Positions 43,544 to 51,801 of a stretch of 64,000 nucleotides of DNA are shown piece after piece (the stretch's first letter is position 1; each line of letters starts with the position of its first letter). The position numbers were made by a program, and so were the translations under genes. The DNA lies in contig JAXMDA010000004.1 of NCBI GenBank assembly GCA_046349085.1, forward strand, positions 310,001 through 374,000. The letters are read 5' to 3'. This stretch comes from JAJXWB01 sp046349085 (GTDB lineage Bacteria > Pseudomonadota > Alphaproteobacteria > Rhizobiales > Beijerinckiaceae). The notes below the pieces were generated by a model, which saw only the letters and a program-made list of their open reading frames with translations, did no database searches and was not told the origin of the DNA.

Positions 43544-44502
43544 CAGACCTTCCCCTTGGTCTTGCGGGATAGGGCCTCGAGGCGGGCGCTCGCCGCCTCG
43601 TTGCTCAACTGGACCTCGACGCGGCCGGGTACGCGCAGATCAAGCGCGATGATGTCCTTGTCGAGAATGCGATGGTCGCGCTGCAGGCGCGCAAGCCGTT
43701 GCACCGCGGCCTCGGGCTCGAGCTCGGGCAGGCGGACTTCGATATTGTCGGTCGTGTGCAGCGACCAGCGGCGCCGCGAGACCAGCGCGCCGGCCTTGAT
43801 GCGGCCGCCGAGATCGCCCGCCGCCTCGACGATCCGGCGATACTGGTCGAGCCGCTCGTTGGCGCCGTCGCCGACGATCAGCGGCAGGCTGGCGTAACGG
43901 TTGTCGTGCAGCGTATCGATCGGCACGCCATCGGCCGAGACGATCGAGATCTGTCCGTCCTTCTGCCACAGCGCATAGGGCTGGCGCTCGACCACGGTGA
44001 TGGCGAGGCGGCTCGGATAGAGCTTGCGCACTTCGGCGTCGCGCACCATGGGCACGGAGCGCAGCCGCGTCCGCATCCCCTCGGCGTCGAGATAGGGCAG
44101 CGAATTGCGCGCCTTCACGCCGGCATAGGCGAGGATTTCCTTTTCCGTCAGCTCGCTGATGCCGGAAATCGTGACCGTGTCGACGCCCATGCCGAGCGCG
44201 CGGGCGATGAGATCGCCGGGGGTGCCGACGGTCTGGATGAAATTCTCGTAAGCCCCACCGCGCACGGCCGAATAGGCGAAGGCGACGCCAAGGAAGCCGA
44301 AGACGAGTGCGCCCGTGGCCAGCGGATGCACGGCCGCGGCGCGCAGGCGCGCGAGAACGGGGCGGCGCGGACGGCGCGCGCGGGCGCGCGGGGACGGAGG
44401 GGAAACGGGGGCGGCGGCGAATTGCGGACGCGCAAACGCGAAGGCCAACGGAGAGCCAAGCAGCTCCGTCAACGATCGCAGGACGCGTCTTCCACCATCC
44501 AT
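43543..44502 (-). CDS. ftsQ: Cell division protein FtsQ
   Basis: 319 residues. A cytoplasmic basic N-terminus (RARARRPRRPVLARLRAA) precedes one membrane segment (VHPLATGALVFGFLGVAFAY). The POTRA domain follows with VDTVTISGISELTEKEILAY and PMVRDAEVRKLYPSRLAITV, and then VERQPYALWQKDGQISIVS. It is a bitopic divisome protein linking FtsL/B to FtsI/W. Its first 34 bases overlap the end of ddl. Confidence 0.93.
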   Translation of the reverse strand: MDGGRRVLRSLTELLGSPLAFAFARPQFAAAPVSPPSPRARARRPRRPVLARLRAAAVHPLATGALVFGFLGVAFAYSAVRGGAYENFIQTVGTPGDLIARALGMGVDTVTISGISELTEKEILAYAGVKARNSLPYLDAEGMRTRLRSVPMVRDAEVRKLYPSRLAITVVERQPYALWQKDGQISIVSADGVPIDTLHDNRYASLPLIVGDGANERLDQYRRIVEAAGDLGGRIKAGALVSRRRWSLHTTDNIEVRLPELEPEAAVQRLARLQRDHRILDKDIIALDLRVPGRVEVQLSNEAASARLEALSRKTKGKV

Positions 44503-45392
44503 TTTACCAGCTCGCCGAACGACATGCCCTGATGGGCGGCCAACTCGGGCACAAGCGACGTTTCCGTCATGCCCGGCTGGGTGTTGACCTCCAGCACGAC
44601 GAGTTCGCCCGTACCTCCGGGGCGGTCGTCGTACCGAAAGTCCGTCCGGCTCACGCCGCGACAGCCGAGCGCCCTGTGCGCCACAACTGCCAACTCTTGA
44701 ATCCTTTGGTAAATATTTTCTTTAATTTGTGCGGGTACGACGTGAATAGACCCGCCTTTTGCGTACTTTGCGTCATATCCGTAGAACGCTTCGGAAACGG
44801 GTTTGATCTCCGTGACGCCGAGCGCCCGGTCGCCCATGACGGCGCAAGTCAGCTCCCGGCCGTCCACGAATTTCTCCGCCAGCATCATGTCGCCATAGGT
44901 CCACTCGGGGGAGATCAGCTCCTGCGGCGGGTGCGAGCGCCCTTCCTTGATGATGAAGACGCCGAAGGACGAGCCTTCCGAAACTGGCTTGAGCACGTAG
45001 GGCGCGGGCAGGACATGCGCCTTGGCGGCCTCGAAGCGGCTGACCACCTTGCCCGACGGCACGGGCACGCCGGCAGCGGCCATGATGGTCTTGGCGAGGT
45101 CCTTCTGCATGGCGAGCGCGGAGGCGAGCACGCCGGAATGGGTGTAGGGGATGCGCAGCGTCTCCAGCACTCCCTGGATCACGCCGTCCTCGCCGCCCGG
45201 CCCATGCAGGGCGTTGAAGGCGACGTCCGGCCCCAGCGCGGCGAGCTGCGCGGCTATGTCGCGCCCGACGTCGACCCGCGTGACGCGATAGCCGACGCTT
45301 TCCAGCGCCTTGGCGCATGCTTCGCCCGAGCGGAGCGACACCGGCCGCTCCGACGCCCATCCGCCCATCAGAACCGCGACGTGTTTGCTCAT
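44469..45392 (-). CDS. ddl: D-alanine-D-alanine ligase
   Basis: 307 residues from the ATG giving MSKHVAVLMGGWASERPVSL. The upstream in-frame extension runs through a repeat element and is not credible. ATP-grasp blocks: PAPYVLKPVSEGSSFGVFII, GRELTCAVMGDRALGVTEIK and GCRGVSRTDFRYDDRPG, then VVLEVNTQPGMTETSLVPEL. It joins two D-alanines with ATP for the end of the peptidoglycan stem peptide. It lies before ftsQ, with which it overlaps by 34 bases. Confidence 0.95.
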   Translation of the reverse strand: MSKHVAVLMGGWASERPVSLRSGEACAKALESVGYRVTRVDVGRDIAAQLAALGPDVAFNALHGPGGEDGVIQGVLETLRIPYTHSGVLASALAMQKDLAKTIMAAAGVPVPSGKVVSRFEAAKAHVLPAPYVLKPVSEGSSFGVFIIKEGRSHPPQELISPEWTYGDMMLAEKFVDGRELTCAVMGDRALGVTEIKPVSEAFYGYDAKYAKGGSIHVVPAQIKENIYQRIQELAVVAHRALGCRGVSRTDFRYDDRPGGTGELVVLEVNTQPGMTETSLVPELAAHQGMSFGELVKWMVEDASCDR

Positions 45393-45415
45393 TGATTCGA
45401 TCCTTCGAAATCCAC

Positions 45416-45513
45416 CATCCTCATGCTGAGGAGCCGTTGAAAGCGGCGTCTCGAAGCATGGCCGCATCCCCATCCTTCGAGACGCGGCCTTTGGCCGCTC
45501 CTCAGTATGAGGG
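45416..45513. repeat. Palindromic repeat, family C copy 2
   Basis: The left half CATCCTCATGCTGAGGAGCC and GTCTCGAAGCATGG, and the right half CATCCTTCGAGACGCGGCC and CTCCTCAGTATGAGGG, form a long imperfect inverted repeat. It occupies nearly the whole gap between the ends of the membrane glycosyltransferase gene and the ddl start on the minus strand. Confidence 0.85.
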
Positions 45514-45519
45514 CTCGCT

Positions 45520-47073
45520 TTAGGGCGCGTTCCCGACTCGCGCCCACACCTCGACATCCCCCACCTGCGCCTTCTTCGCCAAGCCGTCCAGCAGGCCGGA
45601 AAATTCCGCCTTGCCCAGCGCCCATGCGCGCAATTGCGGCGTCTCGATCAGCAGCACGTCCGGCCGGCCCTTCGCCATGTCCTCGGCGAACTCGCGCCGC
45701 TCGTCGGCGGCGTATTCGAGAAGCCTGGCGCGCGTTTCATCGTCAACCTTCTTCGTGGACAGGATCTGGCGCACGCAATTGTCGACCCAGAGCGCGTTGC
45801 GCCGGCCGATCCACGTTCCGCCGAGCCGCCGCGTCAGCGGATGGCCGACGTCGAGCTGCTGGGCGAGCGCGGCGATCTTCGGACGCGCCGGCGCGTTCGT
45901 CTGCACGGCCGCCGTCAGCCCCGGATATTCCTCCGCGCCCGGCAGGTTGAGCTGCGCCGCGCAGAGAAATGGCGCAATCGCAAGCGCGGGCAGCGCGGCG
46001 ATGCGGGCAAAGCGCGCCGCCCCCTCCGGCTGTGCGCGCAGCCTGCCGAGCGCCAGCGCGACGAGCGCGAGCACGCCGAGCGCCTCGCCGGGCCAGGCAT
46101 GGTTGAACCAGTTTTTCGACTGGATGACATAGGTCGCGAAAAAACCCGCCGAGGCGACGGCGAGCAGCGCGGCGCGCGGCTCGTAGCCGAGGAAATAGAA
46201 GCCTGCGCCGACCGCCAGCAGCAGTGCCGACGAAAAGACGAAGGGCGTCGAGGCCATGACGTCGCCAAGGCCGTAGCGCGCGGGCGCGTAGACCTCCATG
46301 GCGACGGTCGCCACGCTCCAGACGTAGTCGGGATAGCGCAGCCAGACGAGGAGGCCGTAGGCGACGGCGACGCCGGCGGCCGCGAAATTCTCGGGCGCGA
46401 ACAGCGGCGCGACCGAACGGCGGCGCGCGCAGGCGAAGAGAACGACGGCGCCGAGCGGCAGCGCGTAATAGGGCTTGAAGCAGAGCGCGACGCCGCCGCA
46501 GAGGCCGGCGAGGATTTGCAACGCGAGCGCGTCGACCTTCGCGCGCTCCGCCCGTGCGAGCATCGCGGCGGCGAACGGCAGGAAGGCGATCAGCGCGAAA
46601 TGCTCGCGTTCGGCGAAGGCGAAACCGACGGCGAACAGCAGAACCCACAGCCCCGCATTGCGCGCGACGCCTGCTTCCTCGCGCGCGAGCAATCCGCCGC
46701 GCGAAAGGATCGCGGCGCCGAGCGCGAGCGAGAGGAAGGCGAGCGCGAACGTCTCGACGACCGTCCAGAATTCCGCGGAAAGCCCCGCCGCACGCGCCAT
46801 GAAGACCGCGGGCATGTAGGCGAGAAATCCCGCCGGCGGGTTGGGATCGGAAATGTCGACATAGGCCTTCGCGCCGTTGGCGACGCGTTCGGCGAACAGG
46901 ATGAACCAGGAATCGTCGCCGTTGAGGTGGCCCGAAGCCTGCTGCGCGATGGCGAGCGCGACGATAACGGCCGAGAGCGCCCAGGAGCTGAGGAAACGGG
47001 GAATACCGGACCGCGCGCCTTCAGGCTCGCGCTTGCTGGCGCCTGCCGGCGAGCCTGAAGGCTCGCGGTCCAT
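45520..47073 (-). CDS. Polytopic membrane protein, GT-C glycosyltransferase-like, within the dcw cluster
   Basis: 517 residues when started at the ATG that overlaps the murB stop (TGATG). Residues 2-23 (DREPSGSPAGASKREPEGAR and two more) are the translation of a family A palindromic repeat. The first membrane segment is near 29-44, and the first loop has HLNGDDSWFILFAERVANGA (Asp pair at 53-54) and ISDPNPPAGFLAYMPA, as in GT-C enzymes that use lipid-linked sugars. About ten more hydrophobic segments and a C-terminal non-membrane part (KKVDDETRARLLEYAADERR) follow. It is not a standard dcw member; its glycosyl acceptor is unknown. An alternative is a non-catalytic GT-C relative. Confidence 0.6.
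   Translation of the reverse strand: MDREPSGSPAGASKREPEGARSGIPRFLSSWALSAVIVALAIAQQASGHLNGDDSWFILFAERVANGAKAYVDISDPNPPAGFLAYMPAVFMARAAGLSAEFWTVVETFALAFLSLALGAAILSRGGLLAREEAGVARNAGLWVLLFAVGFAFAEREHFALIAFLPFAAAMLARAERAKVDALALQILAGLCGGVALCFKPYYALPLGAVVLFACARRRSVAPLFAPENFAAAGVAVAYGLLVWLRYPDYVWSVATVAMEVYAPARYGLGDVMASTPFVFSSALLLAVGAGFYFLGYEPRAALLAVASAGFFATYVIQSKNWFNHAWPGEALGVLALVALALGRLRAQPEGAARFARIAALPALAIAPFLCAAQLNLPGAEEYPGLTAAVQTNAPARPKIAALAQQLDVGHPLTRRLGGTWIGRRNALWVDNCVRQILSTKKVDDETRARLLEYAADERREFAEDMAKGRPDVLLIETPQLRAWALGKAEFSGLLDGLAKKAQVGDVEVWARVGNAP
47008..47071. repeat. Palindromic repeat, family A copy 3, inside a coding start
   Basis: Two 23-base arms with one mismatch and an 18-base loop. 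The left arm begins GGACCGCGCGCCTTCAGG and the right arm ends CTCGCGGTCC. On the minus strand it begins directly after the ATG of the glycosyltransferase-like gene and is open throughout. It would also form a strong hairpin in the mRNA around that start codon. Confidence 0.9.
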
Positions 47074-47996
47074 CAGCCCGCCACGCCCACGCGCTTGATC
47101 TCCCATTCGAGCTCGACGCCGCTCGTCTCGCGCACGCGACGACGAACCTCCTCGCCGAGCGCCTCGATGTCGGCCGCCGTGGCGTCGCCGCGATTGATGA
47201 GAAAATTGCAGTGCATCTCGCTGACCTGCGCGCCGCCGACGATCAGGCCGCGACAGCCGGCCTTGTCGACTTCCTGCCACGCCTTGCCGCCCGGCGGATT
47301 CTTGAAGGTCGAGCCGCCCGTCTTCTCGCGGATCGGCTGCGATTTCTCGCGCGCCTCCGCGATGCGCTCCATCTCGGCCTGAATGGCGAACCTGTCGCCC
47401 GCCCTCCCCTGCAACACGGCCTGCGTGAAGATCACGTCGCGCGGCGCGCTCGAATGACGGTAGGAAAAGCCCATGCCGGCGTTGCCGATCTCGATGAACT
47501 CGCCGCTGCGCTCGACGCCGCGCGCGTCGATAAGAACGTCCTTGATCTCGCCGCCGTGCGCGCCCGCGTTCATGCGCAAGGCGCCGCCGAGGCAGCCTGG
47601 AATGCCGGACAGAAACTCCAGCCCCGCGACGCCGAGCTCCGCCGCGCGCTTGGCGACAAAGCGGTCGGGCGCGGCCGCGCCGACGCGCAGGCGATGGCCC
47701 TCCTCAACGACGATGTCGGCGAAGGCCCTGCCGCCGAGCCGGATGACGACGCCCGGCACGCCGCCGTCGCGCACGATGAGATTGGAGCCGAGGCCGACGA
47801 CGAGGACGGGCGTCTCCGGCGAAAGCCGCGAGAGGAAATACGAGAGGTCTTCCTCGTCGGCCGGCTGGAACAGCGCCTGCGCCGGCCCGCCGACGCGAAA
47901 CCAGGTGAAGGGCGCGAGTTGCTCGTTCGCCGTGAGGCGCCCGCGCAGCTCCGGCATTTGCGCGCGCAGGTCCGGCGTGATGTCGGGGAAGGTCAT
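47073..47996 (-). CDS. murB: UDP-N-acetylenolpyruvoylglucosamine reductase
   Basis: 307 residues. FAD-binding blocks are APFTWFRVGGPAQALFQPAD, VLVVGLGSNLIVRDGGVPGV and GVAGLEFLSGIPGCLGGALR. The catalytic Ser/Glu region is seen in TGGSTFKNPPGGKAWQEVDK and GAQVSEMHCNFLINRGDATA. It reduces enolpyruvyl-UDP-GlcNAc to UDP-MurNAc with NADPH. A 157-base repeat-filled gap separates it from murC upstream, the largest gap in the early dcw block. Confidence 0.95.
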   Translation of the reverse strand: MTFPDITPDLRAQMPELRGRLTANEQLAPFTWFRVGGPAQALFQPADEEDLSYFLSRLSPETPVLVVGLGSNLIVRDGGVPGVVIRLGGRAFADIVVEEGHRLRVGAAAPDRFVAKRAAELGVAGLEFLSGIPGCLGGALRMNAGAHGGEIKDVLIDARGVERSGEFIEIGNAGMGFSYRHSSAPRDVIFTQAVLQGRAGDRFAIQAEMERIAEAREKSQPIREKTGGSTFKNPPGGKAWQEVDKAGCRGLIVGGAQVSEMHCNFLINRGDATAADIEALGEEVRRRVRETSGVELEWEIKRVGVAG

Positions 47997-48009
47997 CGCT
48001 GCCGCTCAG

Positions 48010-48136
48010 CCCCCTCCCCAACCCTCCCCCGCTTTGCGGGAGAGGGAGCGGATGCGTGCAAGAAGTTCGCGCATTGTTGAACACGAATGCTTGCCGTCCC
48101 CTCTCCCGCGGAGCGGGGGAGGGCAAGGGAGGGGGT
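48010..48136. repeat. Long inverted repeat, family D, between murC and murB
   Basis: Arms of about 42 bases, GC-rich: the left contains CCCTCCCCCGCTTTGCGGGA, the right contains CCCTCTCCCGCGGAGCGGGG, and each is a close complement of the other over the arm. The loop is about 45 bases. It fills the gap between murC and murB, so the mRNA would carry a large hairpin between them. Confidence 0.85.
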
Positions 48137-48153
48137 CGAGCCGCAGCGCATAC

Positions 48154-49551
48154 TCATCCCGCCAACTGCGCCGGCAAGGCGTAGGCCCATTGCGTGATGT
48201 TGCCCGCGCCGAGGCAGACGACATAGTCGCCCGGCCGCGCGATCTCCTTCACCATCGCCGGCAGCGCGTCCGGGCCCGGCAGCGCGAGCGCCTGGCGATG
48301 GCCGTGCGCGGTGATCGCGGCCACGAGCCCGTTCTTGTCCATGCCCTCGATCGGCTGCTCGCCCGCCGCGTAGACGTCGGCGACGATCACCGTGTCGGCG
48401 TCGTTGAAGCAGGTGGCGAACTGGTCGAACAGGCTCTGCAGGCGCGTGTAGCGGTGCGGCTGCACGATCGCGATCACCTGGCCCTTGGTCGAGGCGCGCG
48501 CCGCGCGCAGCACCGCCGCGATCTCGACCGGGTGGTGGCCGTAATCGTCGAAGATCGACACGCCGTTCCATTCGCCGGTCTTGGTGAAGCGGCGCTTCAC
48601 GCCGCCGAACGAAGCCAGCGCCTTGCGGATCTGATCGGCCGTCAGGCCGAGCTCGCTGGCGACCGCGATCGCGGCGACGGCGTTCAGCGCATTGTGATGG
48701 CCGGGCATCGGCATCACGAGGTTTTCGAGATAGGTGGCCGCGCCGCTCTTGCGGTCGCGCATCAGCACGTTGAAGCGCGACACGCCGCCGGTGAGATCGA
48801 CGTCCAGCAGCCGCACGTCGGCCTGCGGGTTTTCGCCGTAGGTGATGACGCGCCGGTCCTCGATCTTGCCGACCAGCTCCTGCACGGCGGGATGGTCGAG
48901 GCACATCACCGCGAAGCCGTAGAACGGCAGGTTCTCGATGAACTGGCGGAAGGCTTCCTTGATCGCGTCGAACGTCTTGAAGTGATCGAGATGCTCGGGG
49001 TCGATATTCGTCACGATGGCGACGTCGGCGGGCAGCTTGAGGAACGTGCCGTCGCTCTCGTCGGCTTCCACCACCATCCAGTCGCCGGCGCCAAGGCGCG
49101 CATTCGTGCCATAGGCGTTGATGATGCCGCCGTTGATGACCGTCGGATCGAGGCCGCCGGCGTCGAGCAGCGTCGCGACGATCGAGGTCGTCGTCGTCTT
49201 GCCGTGCGTGCCGGCAATCGCCACGCATTGCTTGAGCCGCATCAGCTCCGCCAGCATTTCGGCGCGGCGCACGACCGGCAGGCGCAGTTCGCGCGCCGCC
49301 GCGAGTTCCGGATTGTCGCGCTTGATCGCGGTGGAGACCACCACCACCGCCGCGTCGCCGAGATTGCTTGCGCTATGGCCGACGAAGACTCTCGCGCCCT
49401 TGTCGGCGAGGCGCTTGACGTTGGCGTTTTCGGACGCGTCCGACCCCTGCACCTTGTAGCCGAGATTGATGAGCACCTCGGCGATGCCGGACATGCCGAT
49501 GCCGCCGATGCCGACGAAATGAATGGGGCCGAGATCGCGCGGCAATTTCAT
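48154..49551 (-). CDS. murC: UDP-N-acetylmuramate-L-alanine ligase
   Basis: 465 residues from the ATG giving MKLPRDLGPIHFVGIGGIGM. GIGGIGMSGIAEVL is the Rossmann start, CVAIAGTHGKTTTTSIVATL the Mur-ligase P-loop, NIDPEHLDHFKTFDAIKEAF the middle and DDYGHHPVEIAAVLRAAR the C-terminal MurC block. It adds L-alanine to UDP-MurNAc with ATP. It lies between murG and murB in the normal alphaproteobacterial order. Confidence 0.96.
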   Translation of the reverse strand: MKLPRDLGPIHFVGIGGIGMSGIAEVLINLGYKVQGSDASENANVKRLADKGARVFVGHSASNLGDAAVVVVSTAIKRDNPELAAARELRLPVVRRAEMLAELMRLKQCVAIAGTHGKTTTTSIVATLLDAGGLDPTVINGGIINAYGTNARLGAGDWMVVEADESDGTFLKLPADVAIVTNIDPEHLDHFKTFDAIKEAFRQFIENLPFYGFAVMCLDHPAVQELVGKIEDRRVITYGENPQADVRLLDVDLTGGVSRFNVLMRDRKSGAATYLENLVMPMPGHHNALNAVAAIAVASELGLTADQIRKALASFGGVKRRFTKTGEWNGVSIFDDYGHHPVEIAAVLRAARASTKGQVIAIVQPHRYTRLQSLFDQFATCFNDADTVIVADVYAAGEQPIEGMDKNGLVAAITAHGHRQALALPGPDALPAMVKEIARPGDYVVCLGAGNITQWAYALPAQLAG

Positions 49552-49555
49552 GAGA

Positions 49556-50653
49556 TCAACCCTTGGATCGAACGAGGCCGGCCACGATGTCGGCAAGCCG
49601 CTCGGCGGCGTCGAGAATGCCAGCGCTCTTGGCGGCTTCCGCCCGTTTCGTCAACCCTTGCGGGTCGGCGAGCGCGGCGCGCAGCAATTCCGTCAGTTTC
49701 TCGACGGTGAAGACTTTCTGGTCGATCACGTCGACCGCGCCGGTGCGGGCAAGCTCGGCCGCGTTGGCCGCCTGGTCGGCGTCGAGCGCGAAAGGGAAAG
49801 GCACGAGAATGGCCGGCCGGCCGATGCCCGCAACCTCCGCCACCGTCGAAGCGCCGGAACGCGCGATCAGCAGATGCGCCGCGCCGATGCGCGCCGGCAA
49901 ATCCTTGAAGAAGGGCTCGACATCGGCCGAAAAGCCAACGCGCCTGTAGGTTTCCAGCACGCGCTCCCGGTCTTCGCCGCGCGCCTGTTGCACGAGTTTT
50001 ATGCGCGCGCGTTCCTCCGGCGAGAGCGCCTCGATCGCCGCCGGCACGATGTCGGAAAAGACTTTCGCCCCCTGCGAGCCGCCGGTGACGAGCACGTTCA
50101 GCGCGCATTTGTCGAACGGGGGATAGGGCTGTTTCGCCGCCTCGAGCACCGCGGGCCGCAGCGGATTGCCAGTCACCGCGCATTTCGCAAGGACTGCCGC
50201 GTCGGCGCGCGCCAGCGGAAAGCCCGTGGCGATCTTCTGCACGCGCCCGGCGAGAAAGCGGTTGGCGCGGCCCATCACCGCATTCTGCTCGTGCAGCACG
50301 GCAGGAATTTTCAGCAGGCTCGCGGCGACGAGCGGCGGCACGGTCGGATAGCCGCCGAAACCGACGACAACCGCGGGCTTTATCCGCCGCAGCAGCGCCA
50401 GGGAGGAAAGCACGCCGCGCCCGAGCGTCGCAATCGCCATCGCCCTGGAGGCCGCTCCTCCGCCCGTCGGCGTCGCCGCCGGAATGGCATGGATTTTTCG
50501 CGCGGGAAAGGCCTGGCCGTATTTTTCGGCGCGCGTGTCGGTGGCGAGATCGACGACGAAACCGCGTGCGATCAGCGCATGGGCGAGCGCCTCGGCCGGA
50601 AAGAGATGGCCGCCCGTGCCGCCGGCGGCCACCAGGATCGTCTCGCCGCTCAT
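49556..50653 (-). CDS. murG: UDP-GlcNAc:lipid I N-acetylglucosaminyltransferase
   Basis: 365 residues from the ATG overlapping the ftsW stop (ATGA). ILVAAGGTGGHLFPAEALAH is the N-terminal GGTGGH loop; VVVGFGGYPTVPPLVAASL and LHEQNAVMGRANRFLAGRV are the membrane-associated acceptor-side blocks; VLVTGGSQGAKVFSDIVPAA and LIARSGASTVAEVAGIGRPA with FPFALDADQAANAAELA are the UDP-GlcNAc site. It makes lipid II on the inner face of the membrane. Confidence 0.96.
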   Translation of the reverse strand: MSGETILVAAGGTGGHLFPAEALAHALIARGFVVDLATDTRAEKYGQAFPARKIHAIPAATPTGGGAASRAMAIATLGRGVLSSLALLRRIKPAVVVGFGGYPTVPPLVAASLLKIPAVLHEQNAVMGRANRFLAGRVQKIATGFPLARADAAVLAKCAVTGNPLRPAVLEAAKQPYPPFDKCALNVLVTGGSQGAKVFSDIVPAAIEALSPEERARIKLVQQARGEDRERVLETYRRVGFSADVEPFFKDLPARIGAAHLLIARSGASTVAEVAGIGRPAILVPFPFALDADQAANAAELARTGAVDVIDQKVFTVEKLTELLRAALADPQGLTKRAEAAKSAGILDAAERLADIVAGLVRSKG

Positions 50654-51801
50654 GCGCGCTGCGGCGCCGGGTCGAGAGCCGCGTCCATCAACACTTCCGT
50701 GCGCGGCCGCTTGCGCGTCACCGCGATGAGGAAGCCCATGCCGAGCGCCAGCGAGATGAGCGAGGAGCCGCCATAGCTGACGAAGGGCAGCGTCATGCCC
50801 TTGGCCGGCATGAGGTGAAGATTGACCGCCAGATTGATGCAGCTCTGGACGCCGAACAGCATGGTCAGGCCCGCCGCGGCGAAACGGCAGAACGGGTCCT
50901 CGTTCTTCGCCGCGCTGGTCAGTCCGCGCACGACGATGAAGGCGAAGAGCGTGACGAGCAGGATGCAGACGATGACGCCGAATTCCTCGCCGGTGACGGC
51001 GAAGATGAAATCGGTGTGGCTGTCGGGAAGGATGCGCTTCAGCGTGCCCTCGCCCGGCCCCTTGCCGAGCCATCCGCCGGCGATGAAGCTGTCGCGCGCC
51101 GTATCGACCTGGAACGTGTCGGTGACGCCGCCAGCCGATTGCGGCTCGAGGAACTTCAGGATTCTCGCGCGCACGTGCGGCACGAATTTATAGGCCGCGA
51201 CCACGGACAAGGCGCCCGCGCCGCCGATGCCGGCGACCCAGAACCAGTGCAGGCCCGCCATGAAGAACAGCGCGCCCCACACCAGCGAGATCAGCATGGT
51301 CTGGCCGAAGTCGGGCTGCATGATGAGCGGCACGACGGTCGCGGGCAGGATGAGGATCGCCAGCATGTTCGCCGGCACGTCGCGACGCCGCGCGCCTTCC
51401 GAAAACGCCCATCCTGCGAGCACGGCGAAAGCCGGCTTGACGAATTCGGACGGCTGCACGCCAAAAATCCAGCGGCGCGCGCCCTTCACTTCCGCGCCGA
51501 ACAGCAGCGCGGCGAAGACCAGCGCCATGGCGCCGATGAAGACGACGAGCGCCGTGCGCCGCACCTGGCGCGGCGTGAGGAACGAGGCGCCGATCATCAC
51601 CGCCACCGCCGGCGCGAGATACATGGCCTGGTGATTGACGAAGTAGAACGTCGGAAGATGCAGGCGCTCGGCGACTGGCGGCGAGCCCGCCATGCCGAAC
51701 ACGAGGCCGCAGACCATGAGCAGGCCGAGCGCGCCGAGCAGCCAGCGGTCGATGGTCCAGAGCCAGTCGGAAAGGGGAGAACGATCGGCCCGCGATATCA
51801 T
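50650..51801 (-). CDS. ftsW: Septal peptidoglycan polymerase FtsW (SEDS)
   Basis: 383 residues from the ATG overlapping the murD stop (ATGA). About ten membrane segments. SEDS blocks: GARRWIFGVQPSEFVKPAFA, PLIMQPDFGQTMLISLVWGA, HTDFIFAVTGEEFGVIVCIL and GMTLPFVSYGGSSLISLALG. The IMQPDFG aspartate region and the PSE motif fit FtsW rather than RodA. It polymerises lipid II at the septum with FtsI. Confidence 0.95.
   Translation of the reverse strand: MISRADRSPLSDWLWTIDRWLLGALGLLMVCGLVFGMAGSPPVAERLHLPTFYFVNHQAMYLAPAVAVMIGASFLTPRQVRRTALVVFIGAMALVFAALLFGAEVKGARRWIFGVQPSEFVKPAFAVLAGWAFSEGARRRDVPANMLAILILPATVVPLIMQPDFGQTMLISLVWGALFFMAGLHWFWVAGIGGAGALSVVAAYKFVPHVRARILKFLEPQSAGGVTDTFQVDTARDSFIAGGWLGKGPGEGTLKRILPDSHTDFIFAVTGEEFGVIVCILLVTLFAFIVVRGLTSAAKNEDPFCRFAAAGLTMLFGVQSCINLAVNLHLMPAKGMTLPFVSYGGSSLISLALGMGFLIAVTRKRPRTEVLMDAALDPAPQRA

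Noticed and set aside
40532..43897. An open frame of 1121 codons on the plus strand across ftsZ and ftsA
   Set aside because: It runs antisense to two certain genes and its composition (Arg/Gly/Ala/His-rich) is what a GC-rich antisense frame gives.
47074..47280. Upstream extension of the glycosyltransferase-like frame into murB
   Set aside because: The residues before the ATG at 47073 are arginine-rich and read the murB gene in another frame; the ATG that overlaps the murB stop is the usual coupling.
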